NCBI RefSeq assembly: GCF_902728235.1
Contig: NZ_CACVBO010000001.1
Span: forward strand, 3,806,001-3,870,000
Source: Lentimonas sp. CC4
GTDB taxonomy: Bacteria; Verrucomicrobiota; Verrucomicrobiia; Opitutales; Coraliomargaritaceae
Direction: 5' to 3'
Length of the DNA: 64,000 nucleotides
In this document: one piece after another, positions 18,307-27,001 of the stretch
Layout: each line of letters starts with the position of its first letter
Position numbering within the stretch: the first letter of the stretch is position 1
Program-made: the position numbers and the translations under genes
Notes under the pieces: generated by a model
Told to the model about the DNA's origin: nothing
What the model saw: the letters and a program-made list of their open reading frames with translations, nothing else
Database searches by the model: none

Positions 18307-18711
18307 CTACTTCTTCTCTTGGCAGAACTCAGTCAGCACGCCACGAGTCGATTTTGGATGAAGAAACGCAACCAACTTATTCGCAGCGCCCTCAAAAGGC
18401 ACTTCATGAATCAAACGCACACCTGCGTCCGAAGCCTGCTTAAGTTGCCCCACCACATCATCCACGCGGAATGCAATGTGGTGAATACCTTCGCCGTTCT
18501 TTTCAAGGAACTTCGCAATCGGACTATCTGGCGAAGTCGGCTCAAGCAACTCAATGTGAACATCGCCCGCCTCAAAGAAAGCAGTGCGCACTTTCTGCGA
18601 CTCTACTTCTTCGCGACCATGCAAATGCAAGCCAAGTGCTTTTTCATAATACTCGATAGAATCTTCGAGGTTGTGGACGGCGATGCCGAGGTGATCAATT
18701 TGCTGAATCAT
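18307..18711 (-). CDS. mce: Methylmalonyl-CoA epimerase
   Basis: A 134-residue vicinal-oxygen-chelate protein of normal length. Metal ligands of the family are visible: His7 in IDHLGIAV, the Gln/Glu-type ligand region VHIELLEP, His in GIHHIAFRV, and Glu128 in GVLTEFCQ. It interconverts the (2R) form made by the mutase and the (2S) form used by the carboxyltransferase. It is the first gene of the minus-strand group and is separated by 135 bases from the divergent mutA, so the two halves of the pathway probably share a control region. Confidence 0.95.
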   Translation of the reverse strand: MIQQIDHLGIAVHNLEDSIEYYEKALGLHLHGREEVESQKVRTAFFEAGDVHIELLEPTSPDSPIAKFLEKNGEGIHHIAFRVDDVVGQLKQASDAGVRLIHEVPFEGAANKLVAFLHPKSTRGVLTEFCQEKK

Positions 18712-18792
18712 AATCTAATTTTCGGGTTAATAACGACCAAATTGAGGATTAGATGAACTTACGTCAAATGTATTCTGTATTAAATTAACTTA

Positions 18793-18832
18793 TTGACAAC
18801 TTTTACTAATATTCTAGCTTTCTAGTATTAGT
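18793..18832 (+). promoter_or_regulatory. Candidate promoter/operator between mce and mutA
   Basis: A TTGACA hexamer at 18793-18798 is followed by an imperfect palindrome: ACTAATATTCTAG (18805-18817) and CTAGTATTAGT (18822-18832), identical in reverse complement except for two extra bases in the left arm. The palindrome ends 14 bases before the mutA ATG. No well-spaced -10 hexamer is clear. A regulator site covering the divergent promoters is an inference. Confidence 0.5.
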
Positions 18833-18846
18833 TAACCAAAATCCAA

Positions 18847-20994
18847 ATGAACAAGGATCCAAAAAACACAAAAAAACTCCTAGAAGAGTTCCCTGCCGCA
18901 ACACCAGAACAATGGCGCGAAGCCGCCGAAAAGCTACTCAAAGGCGCGCCCTATGATAAGATCATGGAGCGCCAGTCCCCTGAAGGGATTCGCCTGAAGC
19001 CGATTTTCTGGAAAGAAGTATTAGAGTCACTGCCTGCAGCAGAGACTCAACCTGGCTTCGACGGCTACCTCCGCGGCACCAAAGCATCAGGCTACCGAGT
19101 GCAACCATGGGAGATCGCTCAAGAGCTACCTTACGGCACTCCAAAAGAATTTAACGATGCCGCCAAGGCCGACCTAATGCGCGGCCAAGACGCGCTTAAT
19201 GTCATCCTCGACATCGCGACACTCAAGGGACTCGACCCAGACAGTGCCCAAGCTGGGGAAGTCGGCGCATGTGGTCTTTCAATCGCCAACCTACAAGACA
19301 TTAAAGCCGCATTCTCCGAGATCCTCCCCGAAGCGGTCAGCTTCCACATCCGCACAGGATGCGCAGGACTCACAGTCGGCTCCATCTTCTTCGCATGGTT
19401 GAAGGAGCAAGGCATCGCACTGGATAGCGTTAAGGGCAGCCTCGGAATGGATCCGATCGCAGTGCGCTCCGCAGCTGGCCAACTCCCAGCCGAACTCGCC
19501 GAACTACTCGACGAGCAAGCCGTGCTCGCAGAATTCTGTGCGAAAGAAGCACCGTCCATCCGCTCGGTAGGCGTATCGACGACACCTTACCACCAAGCAG
19601 GCGCATCCGCAGTCGAAGAACTCGGCATCGCACTCGCCACTGGTTCTGCTTACCTCACCGAGTTGACCGCACGCGGCCTCTCCGTCGATGACGCTGCTAA
19701 GCAAATCCGCTTCAGCTTCTCAATCGGCCCGAACTTCTTCATGGAGATCGCAAAGCTGCGCGCAGCACGTGTGCTCTGGTCACAAGTCGTCGCCGCTTTC
19801 GGTGGTAGCGCCGAAGCGCAGAAGATCAACATGCACGCTCGCACAGGTCTCTATAATAAGACGAAGAAAGACCCATACGTAAACATGCTCCGCACCACAA
19901 CCGAGGCCATGAGTGGCGTCATCGGCGGTGTCGACAGCCTCTGCGTTGGTAACTTCGACGAAGTCTCGCGTCTACCAGACACCTTCAGCCGTCGCATCTC
20001 GCGTAACACTCAGGTCATCCTGCAAGAAGAGTGCGAACTCACCGCAGTGGTCGATCCAGCTGGTGGCTCATGGGCAATCGAATGGTTGACCGGTGAAGTC
20101 TCCGAAAAATCGTGGGCATTCTTCCAAGAAATCGAATCTAAGGGCGGTATCGTTCCAGCACTTAAAGATGGATTCATCGCAGACACACTTGCTAAAACAG
20201 CAGCTGGCCAAGAGAAACAACTCAACCAGCGCCGCGTCAGCCTAGTCGGCACAAACGTCTATCCAAACCTTGACGAAGCAGAACTGGAATCACGCCTCCC
20301 CGACTACACAAAGCTACGCGAAGAGCGTGCTCAGGAAATCGCCCGCGCCCGTGTCGCAACCGACCCAGACGCAGATGCCAAGATCATGGCTGCACTCACA
20401 AAGGTAGCCGAAGTTGATCGCGCTGGCCTCATCGACGCAATCATCGACGCTGTCAGCGTCGGTGCCACCATCGGTGAAATCACAAAGACCGTCCGTGCAG
20501 CAGCGAACCCTAGCCAGCTCATGCAGCCGCTACCCGTCGCACGTCTCGCTGCTAAATACGAAGCAATCCGCGCCGCATCTGCAAAATACAAAGCAGCAAA
20601 CGGACACGGACCGAAGCTCTTCCTTTGCAACCTCGGACCACTCCGTCGCCACAAAGGCCGCGCAGACTTCACCAAGGGCTTCTTCCAATCAGGAGGCTTT
20701 GAAGTAATCTCACCCGCAGGCTTCGAAACACCTGAAGCAGCCGTCGCAGCACTCGGCGAATCCGGCGCAGCGATCACAGTCGTTTGCGGCACCGATGGCG
20801 ACTACGAAGAAAACTTCGCGAACTACGCTCAAGCCATCAAAGCAGCCAACCCGAACACACGCGTCTTACTCGCTGGCTTCCCTGGAGCCAACGAAGCAGA
20901 CTACCGCGCAGCCGGCATGGACGACTTCATCTTCGTCAAGTCCGATAACTACGCGACTAACCGCCAAGCCCTCGAACTCCTCGGCGTGCTTTAA
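18847..20994 (+). CDS. mutA: Methylmalonyl-CoA mutase small (beta) subunit
   Basis: A 715-residue homologue of the MutA subunit. The N-terminal TIM-barrel part shows typical mutase motifs (SFSIGPNFFMEIAKLRAARVLW and RISRNTQVILQEE). The C-terminal flavodoxin-like B12 domain is present, but its DxHxxG cobalt-ligand motif is replaced by GPLRRHKGRADF near residue 600. That is the known state of the non-catalytic small subunit. It pairs with MutB, which starts 40 bases downstream, to form the heterodimer that converts succinyl-CoA and (R)-methylmalonyl-CoA. The missing His is therefore expected, not damage. Confidence 0.95.
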   Translation: MNKDPKNTKKLLEEFPAATPEQWREAAEKLLKGAPYDKIMERQSPEGIRLKPIFWKEVLESLPAAETQPGFDGYLRGTKASGYRVQPWEIAQELPYGTPKEFNDAAKADLMRGQDALNVILDIATLKGLDPDSAQAGEVGACGLSIANLQDIKAAFSEILPEAVSFHIRTGCAGLTVGSIFFAWLKEQGIALDSVKGSLGMDPIAVRSAAGQLPAELAELLDEQAVLAEFCAKEAPSIRSVGVSTTPYHQAGASAVEELGIALATGSAYLTELTARGLSVDDAAKQIRFSFSIGPNFFMEIAKLRAARVLWSQVVAAFGGSAEAQKINMHARTGLYNKTKKDPYVNMLRTTTEAMSGVIGGVDSLCVGNFDEVSRLPDTFSRRISRNTQVILQEECELTAVVDPAGGSWAIEWLTGEVSEKSWAFFQEIESKGGIVPALKDGFIADTLAKTAAGQEKQLNQRRVSLVGTNVYPNLDEAELESRLPDYTKLREERAQEIARARVATDPDADAKIMAALTKVAEVDRAGLIDAIIDAVSVGATIGEITKTVRAAANPSQLMQPLPVARLAAKYEAIRAASAKYKAANGHGPKLFLCNLGPLRRHKGRADFTKGFFQSGGFEVISPAGFETPEAAVAALGESGAAITVVCGTDGDYEENFANYAQAIKAANPNTRVLLAGFPGANEADYRAAGMDDFIFVKSDNYATNRQALELLGVL

Positions 20995-21034
20995 TCCATC
21001 ATTCATAAATTACTAGCATTTAGCATTTAAGATA

Positions 21035-23200
21035 ATGAAACCTGATTTTACAAATATCGCCTACGAAGCACCCAAGCCAAACGCAACACGCGAGGACTGG
21101 GCCGCTCAGGTCAAACAAGAAACCGGTAAAAGTGTCGACGAACTCGTCACTGAAACCATGGAGCAGATCGACGTCGATTCGCTCTACGGCAAAGACGCCT
21201 ACGAAGGCATGGAGCACCTCGATTATACCGCAGGTATCGAGCCAAATCTTCGTGGACCCTACGCGACCATGTATGCCTTCCGCCCATGGACAGTTCGCCA
21301 ATACGCGGGCTTCTCCACTGCCGAAGAGTCCAACGCCTTCTACAAGCGTAACATTGCAGCCGGTCAGCAAGGTCTGTCCGTCGCATTCGACCTCGCGACA
21401 CACCGTGGCTACGACTCCGACCACCCTCGCGTGGTAGGTGACGTGGGTAAGGCTGGTGTCGCGATCGACTCCATCTTGGACATGAACGTGCTCTTCGATG
21501 ATATCGACCTGAGCAAGGTATCCGTCTCCATGACAATGAACGGCGCCGTGCTGCCAGTTCTTGCGTTCTACATCCTAGCCGGCCTCGAACAAGGCCACAA
21601 GCTGGAGCAGCTCGCAGGCACGATTCAGAACGACATCCTTAAGGAGTTCATGGTGCGTAACACATACATTTACCCACCGACACCATCGATGCGTATCATC
21701 GGCGACATCTTCGAGTTCACCTCGCAGAAAATGCCGAAGTTCAACTCGATCTCGATCTCCGGTTACCACATGCAAGAAGCAGGTGCGACTGCCGACCTCG
21801 AAATCGGCTACACACTCGCCGACGGTCTTGAGTATCTCCGCACAGGAACTGAAGCTGGCCTCGACATTGATGCCTTCGCACCTCGCCTCTCGTTCTTCTG
21901 GGCGATCGGTAAGAACTACTTCATGGAAGTCGCGAAAATGCGTGCCGCACGTTGCCTCTGGGCAAAGCTGGTCAAGCAATTCGACCCGAAGAATCCAAAG
22001 TCGCTAGCACTGCGCACACACTCGCAAACATCTGGTTGGTCGCTCACTGAGCAAGATCCATTCAATAATGTAACGCGCACCGCAATCGAAGCGATGGCAG
22101 CCGCCTGTGGTCACACACAGTCGCTCCACACCAACGCGCTCGACGAAGCCATCGCCCTACCGACTGACTTCTCTGCACGTATCGCACGTAACACACAGCT
22201 CTTCCTCCAAGAAGAAACCGGCATCTGCCGTTTCATCGATCCATGGGGCGGTAGCTACTACGTCGAAGCACTCACTCAAGAAATAATGCAAAAAGCATGG
22301 GGTCACATTGAAGAGTGTGAGAAATACGGCGGCATGACAAAGGCCATCGAAGAAGGCATTCCAAAGCTTCGTATTGAAGAAGCCGCAGCACGTCGCCAAG
22401 CGCGCATCGACTCCGGCAAGGAAACCATCGTTGGTCTCAACAAGTATCGTCTCGAAAAAGAAGATCCGCTTGAGATCCTCGACATCGATAACTCTGCTGT
22501 GCGTGACTCGCAAATCGAGCGCCTCAACAAGCTTAAAGCGGAGCGCGACAACGACGCCTGCCAGAAGGCACTCGCTGCCATCACCAAGAGCATGGAAACC
22601 GGCGAAGGCAACGTTCTCGAACTCGCAGTCGAAGCCGCACGTTGCCGTGCGTCGCTCGGTGAAATCTCCGACGCTGTTGAAGCCGTCGTCGGTCGTTACC
22701 GCGCCAAGATCCGCTCGATCAACGGCGTTTACGCTAAAGAATTCGGAAGCACACCAATCATGGACGACGTTAAAGAACTCATCACTAAGTTTGAAACCGA
22801 AGAAGGTCGCCGCCCTCGCATCATGATCGCGAAGATGGGACAAGACGGACACGACCGTGGCGCCAAGGTGGTTGCTACTGGTTATGCCGACCTCGGATTC
22901 GACGTCGACATCGGCCCACTCTTCCAAACACCGGAAGAGACCGCACGTCAGGCTGTTGAGAATGACTGCCACCTCGTGGCCATGTCGTCCCTCGCAGCCG
23001 GTCACAAGACCCTGCTTCCATCACTCATCAGTGAGCTCAAGAAGCTCGGCCGCGAAGACATCATGGTCGTCTGCGGTGGTGTGATCCCAGCACAGGACTA
23101 CGACTATCTCTACGAGAACGGTGCCAGCGCGATCTTCGGCCCAGGAACAGTCATTCCTGATTCCGCCAAGAAGATATTGGAACTGCTACTCGAAGACTAG
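21035..23200 (+). CDS. mutB: Methylmalonyl-CoA mutase large (alpha) subunit
   Basis: A 721-residue catalytic subunit of normal length. The barrel carries the substrate motifs [16 protein letters not shown] and [12 protein letters not shown]. The B12 domain has [12 protein letters not shown] with His606 as the lower cobalt ligand, followed by [10 protein letters not shown] and GGVIPAQDY, which hold the nucleotide tail. It needs adenosylcobalamin and the chaperone MeaB, also encoded in this window. The small subunit gene lies directly upstream and a strong terminator (23261-23293) follows, so mutA-mutB is a two-gene transcript. Confidence 0.97.
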   Translation: MKPDFTNIAYEAPKPNATREDWAAQVKQETGKSVDELVTETMEQIDVDSLYGKDAYEGMEHLDYTAGIEPNLRGPYATMYAFRPWTVRQYAGFSTAEESNAFYKRNIAAGQQGLSVAFDLATHRGYDSDHPRVVGDVGKAGVAIDSILDMNVLFDDIDLSKVSVSMTMNGAVLPVLAFYILAGLEQGHKLEQLAGTIQNDILKEFMVRNTYIYPPTPSMRIIGDIFEFTSQKMPKFNSISISGYHMQEAGATADLEIGYTLADGLEYLRTGTEAGLDIDAFAPRLSFFWAIGKNYFMEVAKMRAARCLWAKLVKQFDPKNPKSLALRTHSQTSGWSLTEQDPFNNVTRTAIEAMAAACGHTQSLHTNALDEAIALPTDFSARIARNTQLFLQEETGICRFIDPWGGSYYVEALTQEIMQKAWGHIEECEKYGGMTKAIEEGIPKLRIEEAAARRQARIDSGKETIVGLNKYRLEKEDPLEILDIDNSAVRDSQIERLNKLKAERDNDACQKALAAITKSMETGEGNVLELAVEAARCRASLGEISDAVEAVVGRYRAKIRSINGVYAKEFGSTPIMDDVKELITKFETEEGRRPRIMIAKMGQDGHDRGAKVVATGYADLGFDVDIGPLFQTPEETARQAVENDCHLVAMSSLAAGHKTLLPSLISELKKLGREDIMVVCGGVIPAQDYDYLYENGASAIFGPGTVIPDSAKKILELLLED

Positions 23201-23202
23201 AG

Positions 23203-23243
23203 AACGTCGAGCATTGAACGTCCAACATCGAACGTTCAATTAG
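23203..23243 (+). repeat. Repeat family C, copy 1 (GAACGT array)
   Basis: Directly after mutB, GAACGT recurs three times at 14-base spacing (GAACGTCGAGCATT, GAACGTCCAACATC, GAACGTTCAATT). A related block is at 24113-24152. The tract precedes the mutB terminator. Confidence 0.5.
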
Positions 23244-23260
23244 AGAGACACCCATTCATC

Positions 23261-23293
23261 AATGGCGCGGACTTAGTTCCGCGCCATTTTTTT
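23261..23293 (+). terminator. Rho-independent terminator of mutAB
   Basis: AATGGCGCGGA (23261-23271) pairs with TCCGCGCCATT around a short loop and is followed by seven or more T. Confidence 0.93.
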
Positions 23294-23437
23294 GTGCCTA
23301 CACAGAAGCATCGGGAAGGACGGCCTCCGCGCCGTCCGCCGAACCAAAGCACAGAACCAAAGCACCCGCGATCACCTCAAGCATGCGGTTGTTACTACAC
23401 TTTTTTTGATGATCGAGAACATGTATAATCCTAAAAA
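23294..23437. other. Gene-free stretch with a GC-rich hairpin
   Basis: Part of the 553-base gap 23201-23753. GGACGGC (23318-23324) and GCCGTCC (23331-23337) form a 7-base hairpin without a T tract. A short direct repeat, CACAGAACCAAAGCAC-like, follows at about 23342-23364. No gene is seen. Confidence 0.4.
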
Positions 23438-23664
23438 GGAGTAGTTAGAAGTTGGAAGGTAGGAGTTAGAAGCTGAGCATCAGCGCTTCATAGCCCCTGA
23501 ACCGCTCGCCAATTGGCTTCGCCCTTCGGTTGAATGTCGCTGCGCTCGGCAGGGGCGTCACACTCGACTGTAAGCACTTCATTACCAAAGACTAACTTGC
23601 TACGCCAGCTACGGCAGACCTCCGTTTGACTCCTAACTTCTAACTTCTAACTCCTGAATATAGG
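23438..23664 (+). repeat. Intergenic repeat family B, copy 3 (longest)
   Basis: A 227-base element. Its left end GGAGTAGTTAGAAGTTGGAAG and right end CTTCTAACTTCTAACTCC are inverted relatives. The right part repeats AAAGACTAACTTGCTACGCC, GCAGACCTCCGTTTGACTCC and CCTGAATATAGG of copy 1. The centre has another inverted pair, GCCCCTG and CAGGGGC. It ends 90 bases before the small gene at 23754. Confidence 0.78.
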
Positions 23665-23753
23665 ATAATCGCAACACTGGCCGGAAGGCAGAGCAATGGG
23701 GAATATAAACAGGCAAATCAGTCTCTCATTCACACACAGCATACCTAAGAGTC

Positions 23754-23954
23754 ATGAATGAGACCGAGCAGACGACCGAATTAACATCCCAATGCACGAC
23801 TTGCATCAGTGAAGCATCCTGCAGCACTTGTCACACTGGGCTCTGCCCAGGGACGGTGCTCGCTGGAATATTCGCGGTTATTTGGCTAGCCGTGGCAATC
23901 TGGGCAAGGCGTGTAACTGCCAGAGCTCAAGCGACCGAGACCAACGAAGAGTAG
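23754..23954 (+). CDS. Small Cys-rich single-pass membrane protein (hypothetical)
   Basis: A possible 66-residue protein. The N-terminal half has five Cys within about 18 residues (CTTC, then CSTC and LCPG), followed by one membrane segment (TVLAGIFAVIWLAVAIWA, about 34-51) and a short charged tail. It resembles no family I can name. The paired cysteines near a membrane anchor could bind a metal or form disulfides. It lies between repeat copies B3 and A3 and has no neighbour to support it, so it may not be a gene. Confidence 0.4.
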   Translation: MNETEQTTELTSQCTTCISEASCSTCHTGLCPGTVLAGIFAVIWLAVAIWARRVTARAQATETNEE

Positions 23955-23987
23955 GTCTGCTGTTTACGGCACCTCGCGAGGACAGGA

Positions 23988-24092
23988 ACCGTTACAGAAC
24001 TCTGAGACATGTGGCCTTTGCGCGGTCTTCGCAAAGCAAAGCCCCTACACTGGATCAGAGACACTTTTCACAATCCATGAGACGCTCAAGGA
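23988..24092 (+). repeat. Intergenic repeat family A, copy 3
   Basis: Carries GGCCTTTGCGCGGTCTTCGC at 24013-24032, then AAGCAAAGCCCCTAC (24034-24048) and ACACTTTTCACAA (24061-24073). These match, in the same order, the elements of copy 1 at 58740-58833; the left arm of the long inverted repeat is missing here. Confidence 0.75.
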
Positions 24093-24112
24093 TCGCATGC
24101 CCCGAACCCCAT

Positions 24113-24152
24113 TCAAAGTTCGACGTTTAATGTTGAACGTTCAATGTCCAGA
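24113..24152 (+). repeat. Repeat family C, copy 2
   Basis: CAAAGTTCGACGTTTAATG followed by TTGAACGTTCAATGTCCAGAG resembles the GAACGT tract after mutB, here in partly inverted form (GAACGTTC is self-complementary). It ends just before the murJ stop codon. Confidence 0.45.
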
Positions 24153-24160
24153 GCGCTGCG

Positions 24161-25717
24161 TCAGCGCCTCTTAGGCAGCACGCGTCGCACCATCCCAGCG
24201 AGTAGATCCAGCTCCTCGAACTTGAGCATATACAGCACCCCGAAGTAGAGCGCCGCGCCACCTGGCACAAACACACCGACGATCACCGCGGCATTTAACT
24301 TATCGGCCAGCTCAAAGCTCAGCACCAAACCATGGCCGATAAAGCAAAACAGCCCCATCGCCACACCAGCGCATAGAATCTTCGCAAACGCTCCACGTAA
24401 ATGTGAGAACCCCACTTCACTGCGATGCTTTGAAAGCGCCCGCCAGAGACAGGCCGATTGCACAATCGCGGCGAGCACATTACCCGCCGCAAGACCACAG
24501 GCACCGAAGAACTGCATCAACACTAGACCGCTTATCAAATTCACGACCAGACACAGGCCCGCCACACGCACGGGCGTCTTCATATCCTTACACGCGTGCA
24601 AACCACGCGTTGCAAAGGTCGCCGCAGAATAGAACGGTAGCCCTAAGCCATAGATCGCAATCAGCGGAATCGTTTGCGCGACATTTTGCGTGCTAAACGC
24701 TCCCCACCGAAACAACAGCTCCAGAATCGGCTGCCCCAGAACGAACAGCCCCACGCCTGCTGGTAACGAAATCCCTACCACCAAGCGCATGCCTTGTGTC
24801 AATGCACTCGCAAAACCTTGATCGTCTTTATCCGAGACCGCACGCGCCAACAGCGGGAAGAACACCGTCGCCACCGCGACCGTAAAGATCCCCAGCGGCA
24901 ACTCCATCAACCGACTCGCGAGATACAGCACCGACACCGCCGACTCATCCAGTGAATACGCCAGCAACCGCGATACTAAAATATTCACCTGCAAAATCGC
25001 CGCCCCCATCAGGCCAGGCAAGAACAAGCGCCACAACTCACTCATCTCGGCTGAAGCACGCCGCTTCTGCAACCGCGGACGCCACCCTTGACGCGCCAGA
25101 TCCCATGCCGGCAACATCAGCTGAAACAGCCCGCCCACCAGCACACCGCCACAGAGCCAATACACGATCCGCGCCTGATCATCGTTCAGCCACATACCTG
25201 CGACCAACGCACCTATCATCGCGAGATTCAGTAACATCGGCGTGCTAGCAGCGACCGCAAAGCGCCCTAGAATATTGAGCCCCGCCGAGATAATCGCCGC
25301 TAGGCAGATAAAAATCATATACGGCAGCAGCACCACCGCCAACTCAGCGCCTAATGACCAACGATCCGAGAGCATCCCACTCTTTGCGAGCGTGCCAAAC
25401 ACGAGCATCCCACTCACCACCAGCGCCGACAATATCAGCAATAGCCTCAGTAACACCTGGTTAAAAAAGGCAAACGCAGCCGAGCGTCCCGCACGCTGTA
25501 GCACATCCGAAAAGATCGGCACCATGGCCGAAGTAAGTGCGCCCTCCCCCAACAATCGGCGAAAAAGATTTGGCAAAGTAAATGCTAGAATGAACGCATC
25601 ATTCCACGCACTCGCACCCAATGCTGCAAATATCAGAATATCACGCACCAGCCCCAGCACACGCGAACCGACCGTCGAAAGGCTGACAACTACGATATTC
25701 TTAAGGTTTTTGAGCAT
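24161..25717 (-). CDS. murJ: Lipid II flippase MurJ (MviN)
   Basis: A 518-residue integral membrane protein with about 14 hydrophobic segments, the expected number and length for MurJ. The N-terminus has STVGSRVLGLVRDI, and the next loop GASAWNDAFILAFTLPNLFRRLLGEGAL is the best-known signature of the family, containing the conserved Arg and Glu residues. Further Arg residues in the central cavity region are consistent. It moves lipid II across the inner membrane during peptidoglycan synthesis. It is divergent from pta with a 174-base gap. Confidence 0.95.
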   Translation of the reverse strand: MLKNLKNIVVVSLSTVGSRVLGLVRDILIFAALGASAWNDAFILAFTLPNLFRRLLGEGALTSAMVPIFSDVLQRAGRSAAFAFFNQVLLRLLLILSALVVSGMLVFGTLAKSGMLSDRWSLGAELAVVLLPYMIFICLAAIISAGLNILGRFAVAASTPMLLNLAMIGALVAGMWLNDDQARIVYWLCGGVLVGGLFQLMLPAWDLARQGWRPRLQKRRASAEMSELWRLFLPGLMGAAILQVNILVSRLLAYSLDESAVSVLYLASRLMELPLGIFTVAVATVFFPLLARAVSDKDDQGFASALTQGMRLVVGISLPAGVGLFVLGQPILELLFRWGAFSTQNVAQTIPLIAIYGLGLPFYSAATFATRGLHACKDMKTPVRVAGLCLVVNLISGLVLMQFFGACGLAAGNVLAAIVQSACLWRALSKHRSEVGFSHLRGAFAKILCAGVAMGLFCFIGHGLVLSFELADKLNAAVIVGVFVPGGAALYFGVLYMLKFEELDLLAGMVRRVLPKRR

Positions 25718-25891
25718 AAATGATGCGTCGGCTACAAACAGAACCGAACAGTCACAAGAAACTACGTCTCAAAAAACTTTGGCAATTGTATATTTCATGC
25801 TCTACCAAGAAGCTATTTTTCACTTTCATGCCTACTTAGAACCATTTTACCCCGTTCTCACTTAAACCACATACCTTACTAGATACATACG

Positions 25892-26962
25892 ATGCCATTA
25901 ATCGCTAAACTTGCCGAGCGCCTTAAACGCCACCCGAAACGCGTAGTCTTCCCTGAAGGCTCCGATCCTCGCATCCTTCAAGCCGCGCGCAAATTTGCCA
26001 CGCGCGGCCTCGGTATCCCCGTGCTACTGGGCGATCGCGCTAAAATTAAGTCCAATGCAGAAAAGCTCAACATCAGCCTAGAGCACATCCGCATCATCGA
26101 GCCCCGCCGCAGCAGCGAGTGGGAAAGCTTCCTGAACAAATTCCAAGGCCTGCGTCGTTTCAAAAACATGAACGACAAAGAAGCCGCGGATTATTTAGAT
26201 AATACCAACTACTTCGCGACGCTCATGCTCGCCACAGGCCAAGCAGACGCGATCGTCTCCGGTGCAACCAGTAACGCATCCAGCGCGCTGCGCCCACTGC
26301 TACAAATCATTCCGCTCCACGAAAATGTTTCGAACATGTCCTCGCTAAACATCTTCGACCTCGAAGATCCAGAGACAGGTAAAGACCGCGAACTCTTCCT
26401 TGCCGACTGCGCCGTCATCCCGAACCCAACGAGCGAGCAGCTCTGTGACATCGCAATCACCACTGCCGCACTAAGCTACCACCTGACCAACATCAAGCCA
26501 CGCGTGGCACTGCTCAGCTACACCAGTAAGAGCAAATCCAGCAGAAACCCGACCGTGGCAAAAATGAAAGCCGCGACCGAGTTAGCACGCCAAAAGGCCA
26601 TTGAGCTCGGCATCCCAATGGATATCGAAGGCGAGCTACAGGTCGATGCCGCACTCGACCCAATCGTAGCGAGCACTAAGAACATTGAAGGCTCTGTCGC
26701 GGGGCGCGCTAATGTCTTGATCTTCCCTGATCTACACTCGGCCAATATCGCCTCCAAACTAGTCCATATTTTGACCCGCGCGCGTAATTACGGCCCGATC
26801 CTCACTGGCCTCAACAAGCCTGCTGCTGAAATCAGCCGTGGTGCCACCGCCAGTGATATCTTCGGCACCGCCGTCATGGTTGCCTCTCAAGCAATCGACC
26901 ACAAATTACTCTATCCGACGGATAGCGACGATCTCAACGAAGACGTCACTATCATCGACTAG
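25892..26962 (+). CDS. pta: Phosphate acetyltransferase, catalytic domain only
   Basis: A 356-residue PTA_PTB family enzyme, corresponding to the C-terminal catalytic domain of long Pta. It starts VVFPEGSDPRILQAA and keeps the family motifs ADAIVSGATSNASSALRP, ADCAVIPNP, ALLSYTSKSK and VLIFPDLHSANI. It interconverts acetyl-CoA plus phosphate and acetyl phosphate plus CoA. It lacks the N-terminal BioD-like and DRTGG regions of E. coli Pta, but these are encoded by the next gene, 39 bases downstream. No acetate kinase gene is in the window. Confidence 0.94.
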   Translation: MPLIAKLAERLKRHPKRVVFPEGSDPRILQAARKFATRGLGIPVLLGDRAKIKSNAEKLNISLEHIRIIEPRRSSEWESFLNKFQGLRRFKNMNDKEAADYLDNTNYFATLMLATGQADAIVSGATSNASSALRPLLQIIPLHENVSNMSSLNIFDLEDPETGKDRELFLADCAVIPNPTSEQLCDIAITTAALSYHLTNIKPRVALLSYTSKSKSSRNPTVAKMKAATELARQKAIELGIPMDIEGELQVDAALDPIVASTKNIEGSVAGRANVLIFPDLHSANIASKLVHILTRARNYGPILTGLNKPAAEISRGATASDIFGTAVMVASQAIDHKLLYPTDSDDLNEDVTIID

Positions 26963-27001
26963 TTTCACCCTCTCTCCCGCGTTGCGCCAACCGCTCCAAC
27001 T

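Noticed and set aside
18711-18847. Cobalamin riboswitch before mutAB
   Set aside because: The gap of about 135 bases is too short and lacks the B12-box; only the palindrome and TTGACA are present.
19000-20994. Loss of the B12-binding DxHxxG motif in mutA as a sign of a pseudogene
   Set aside because: The small subunit of heterodimeric methylmalonyl-CoA mutase naturally lacks this motif.
22157-23005. A 282-residue minus-strand frame inside mutB
   Set aside because: Fully antisense to a conserved enzyme with intact motifs; long shadow frames are expected in GC-biased codons.
23828-24130. A 100-residue frame overlapping the small Cys-rich gene
   Set aside because: It runs through repeat A3 and has no family character.
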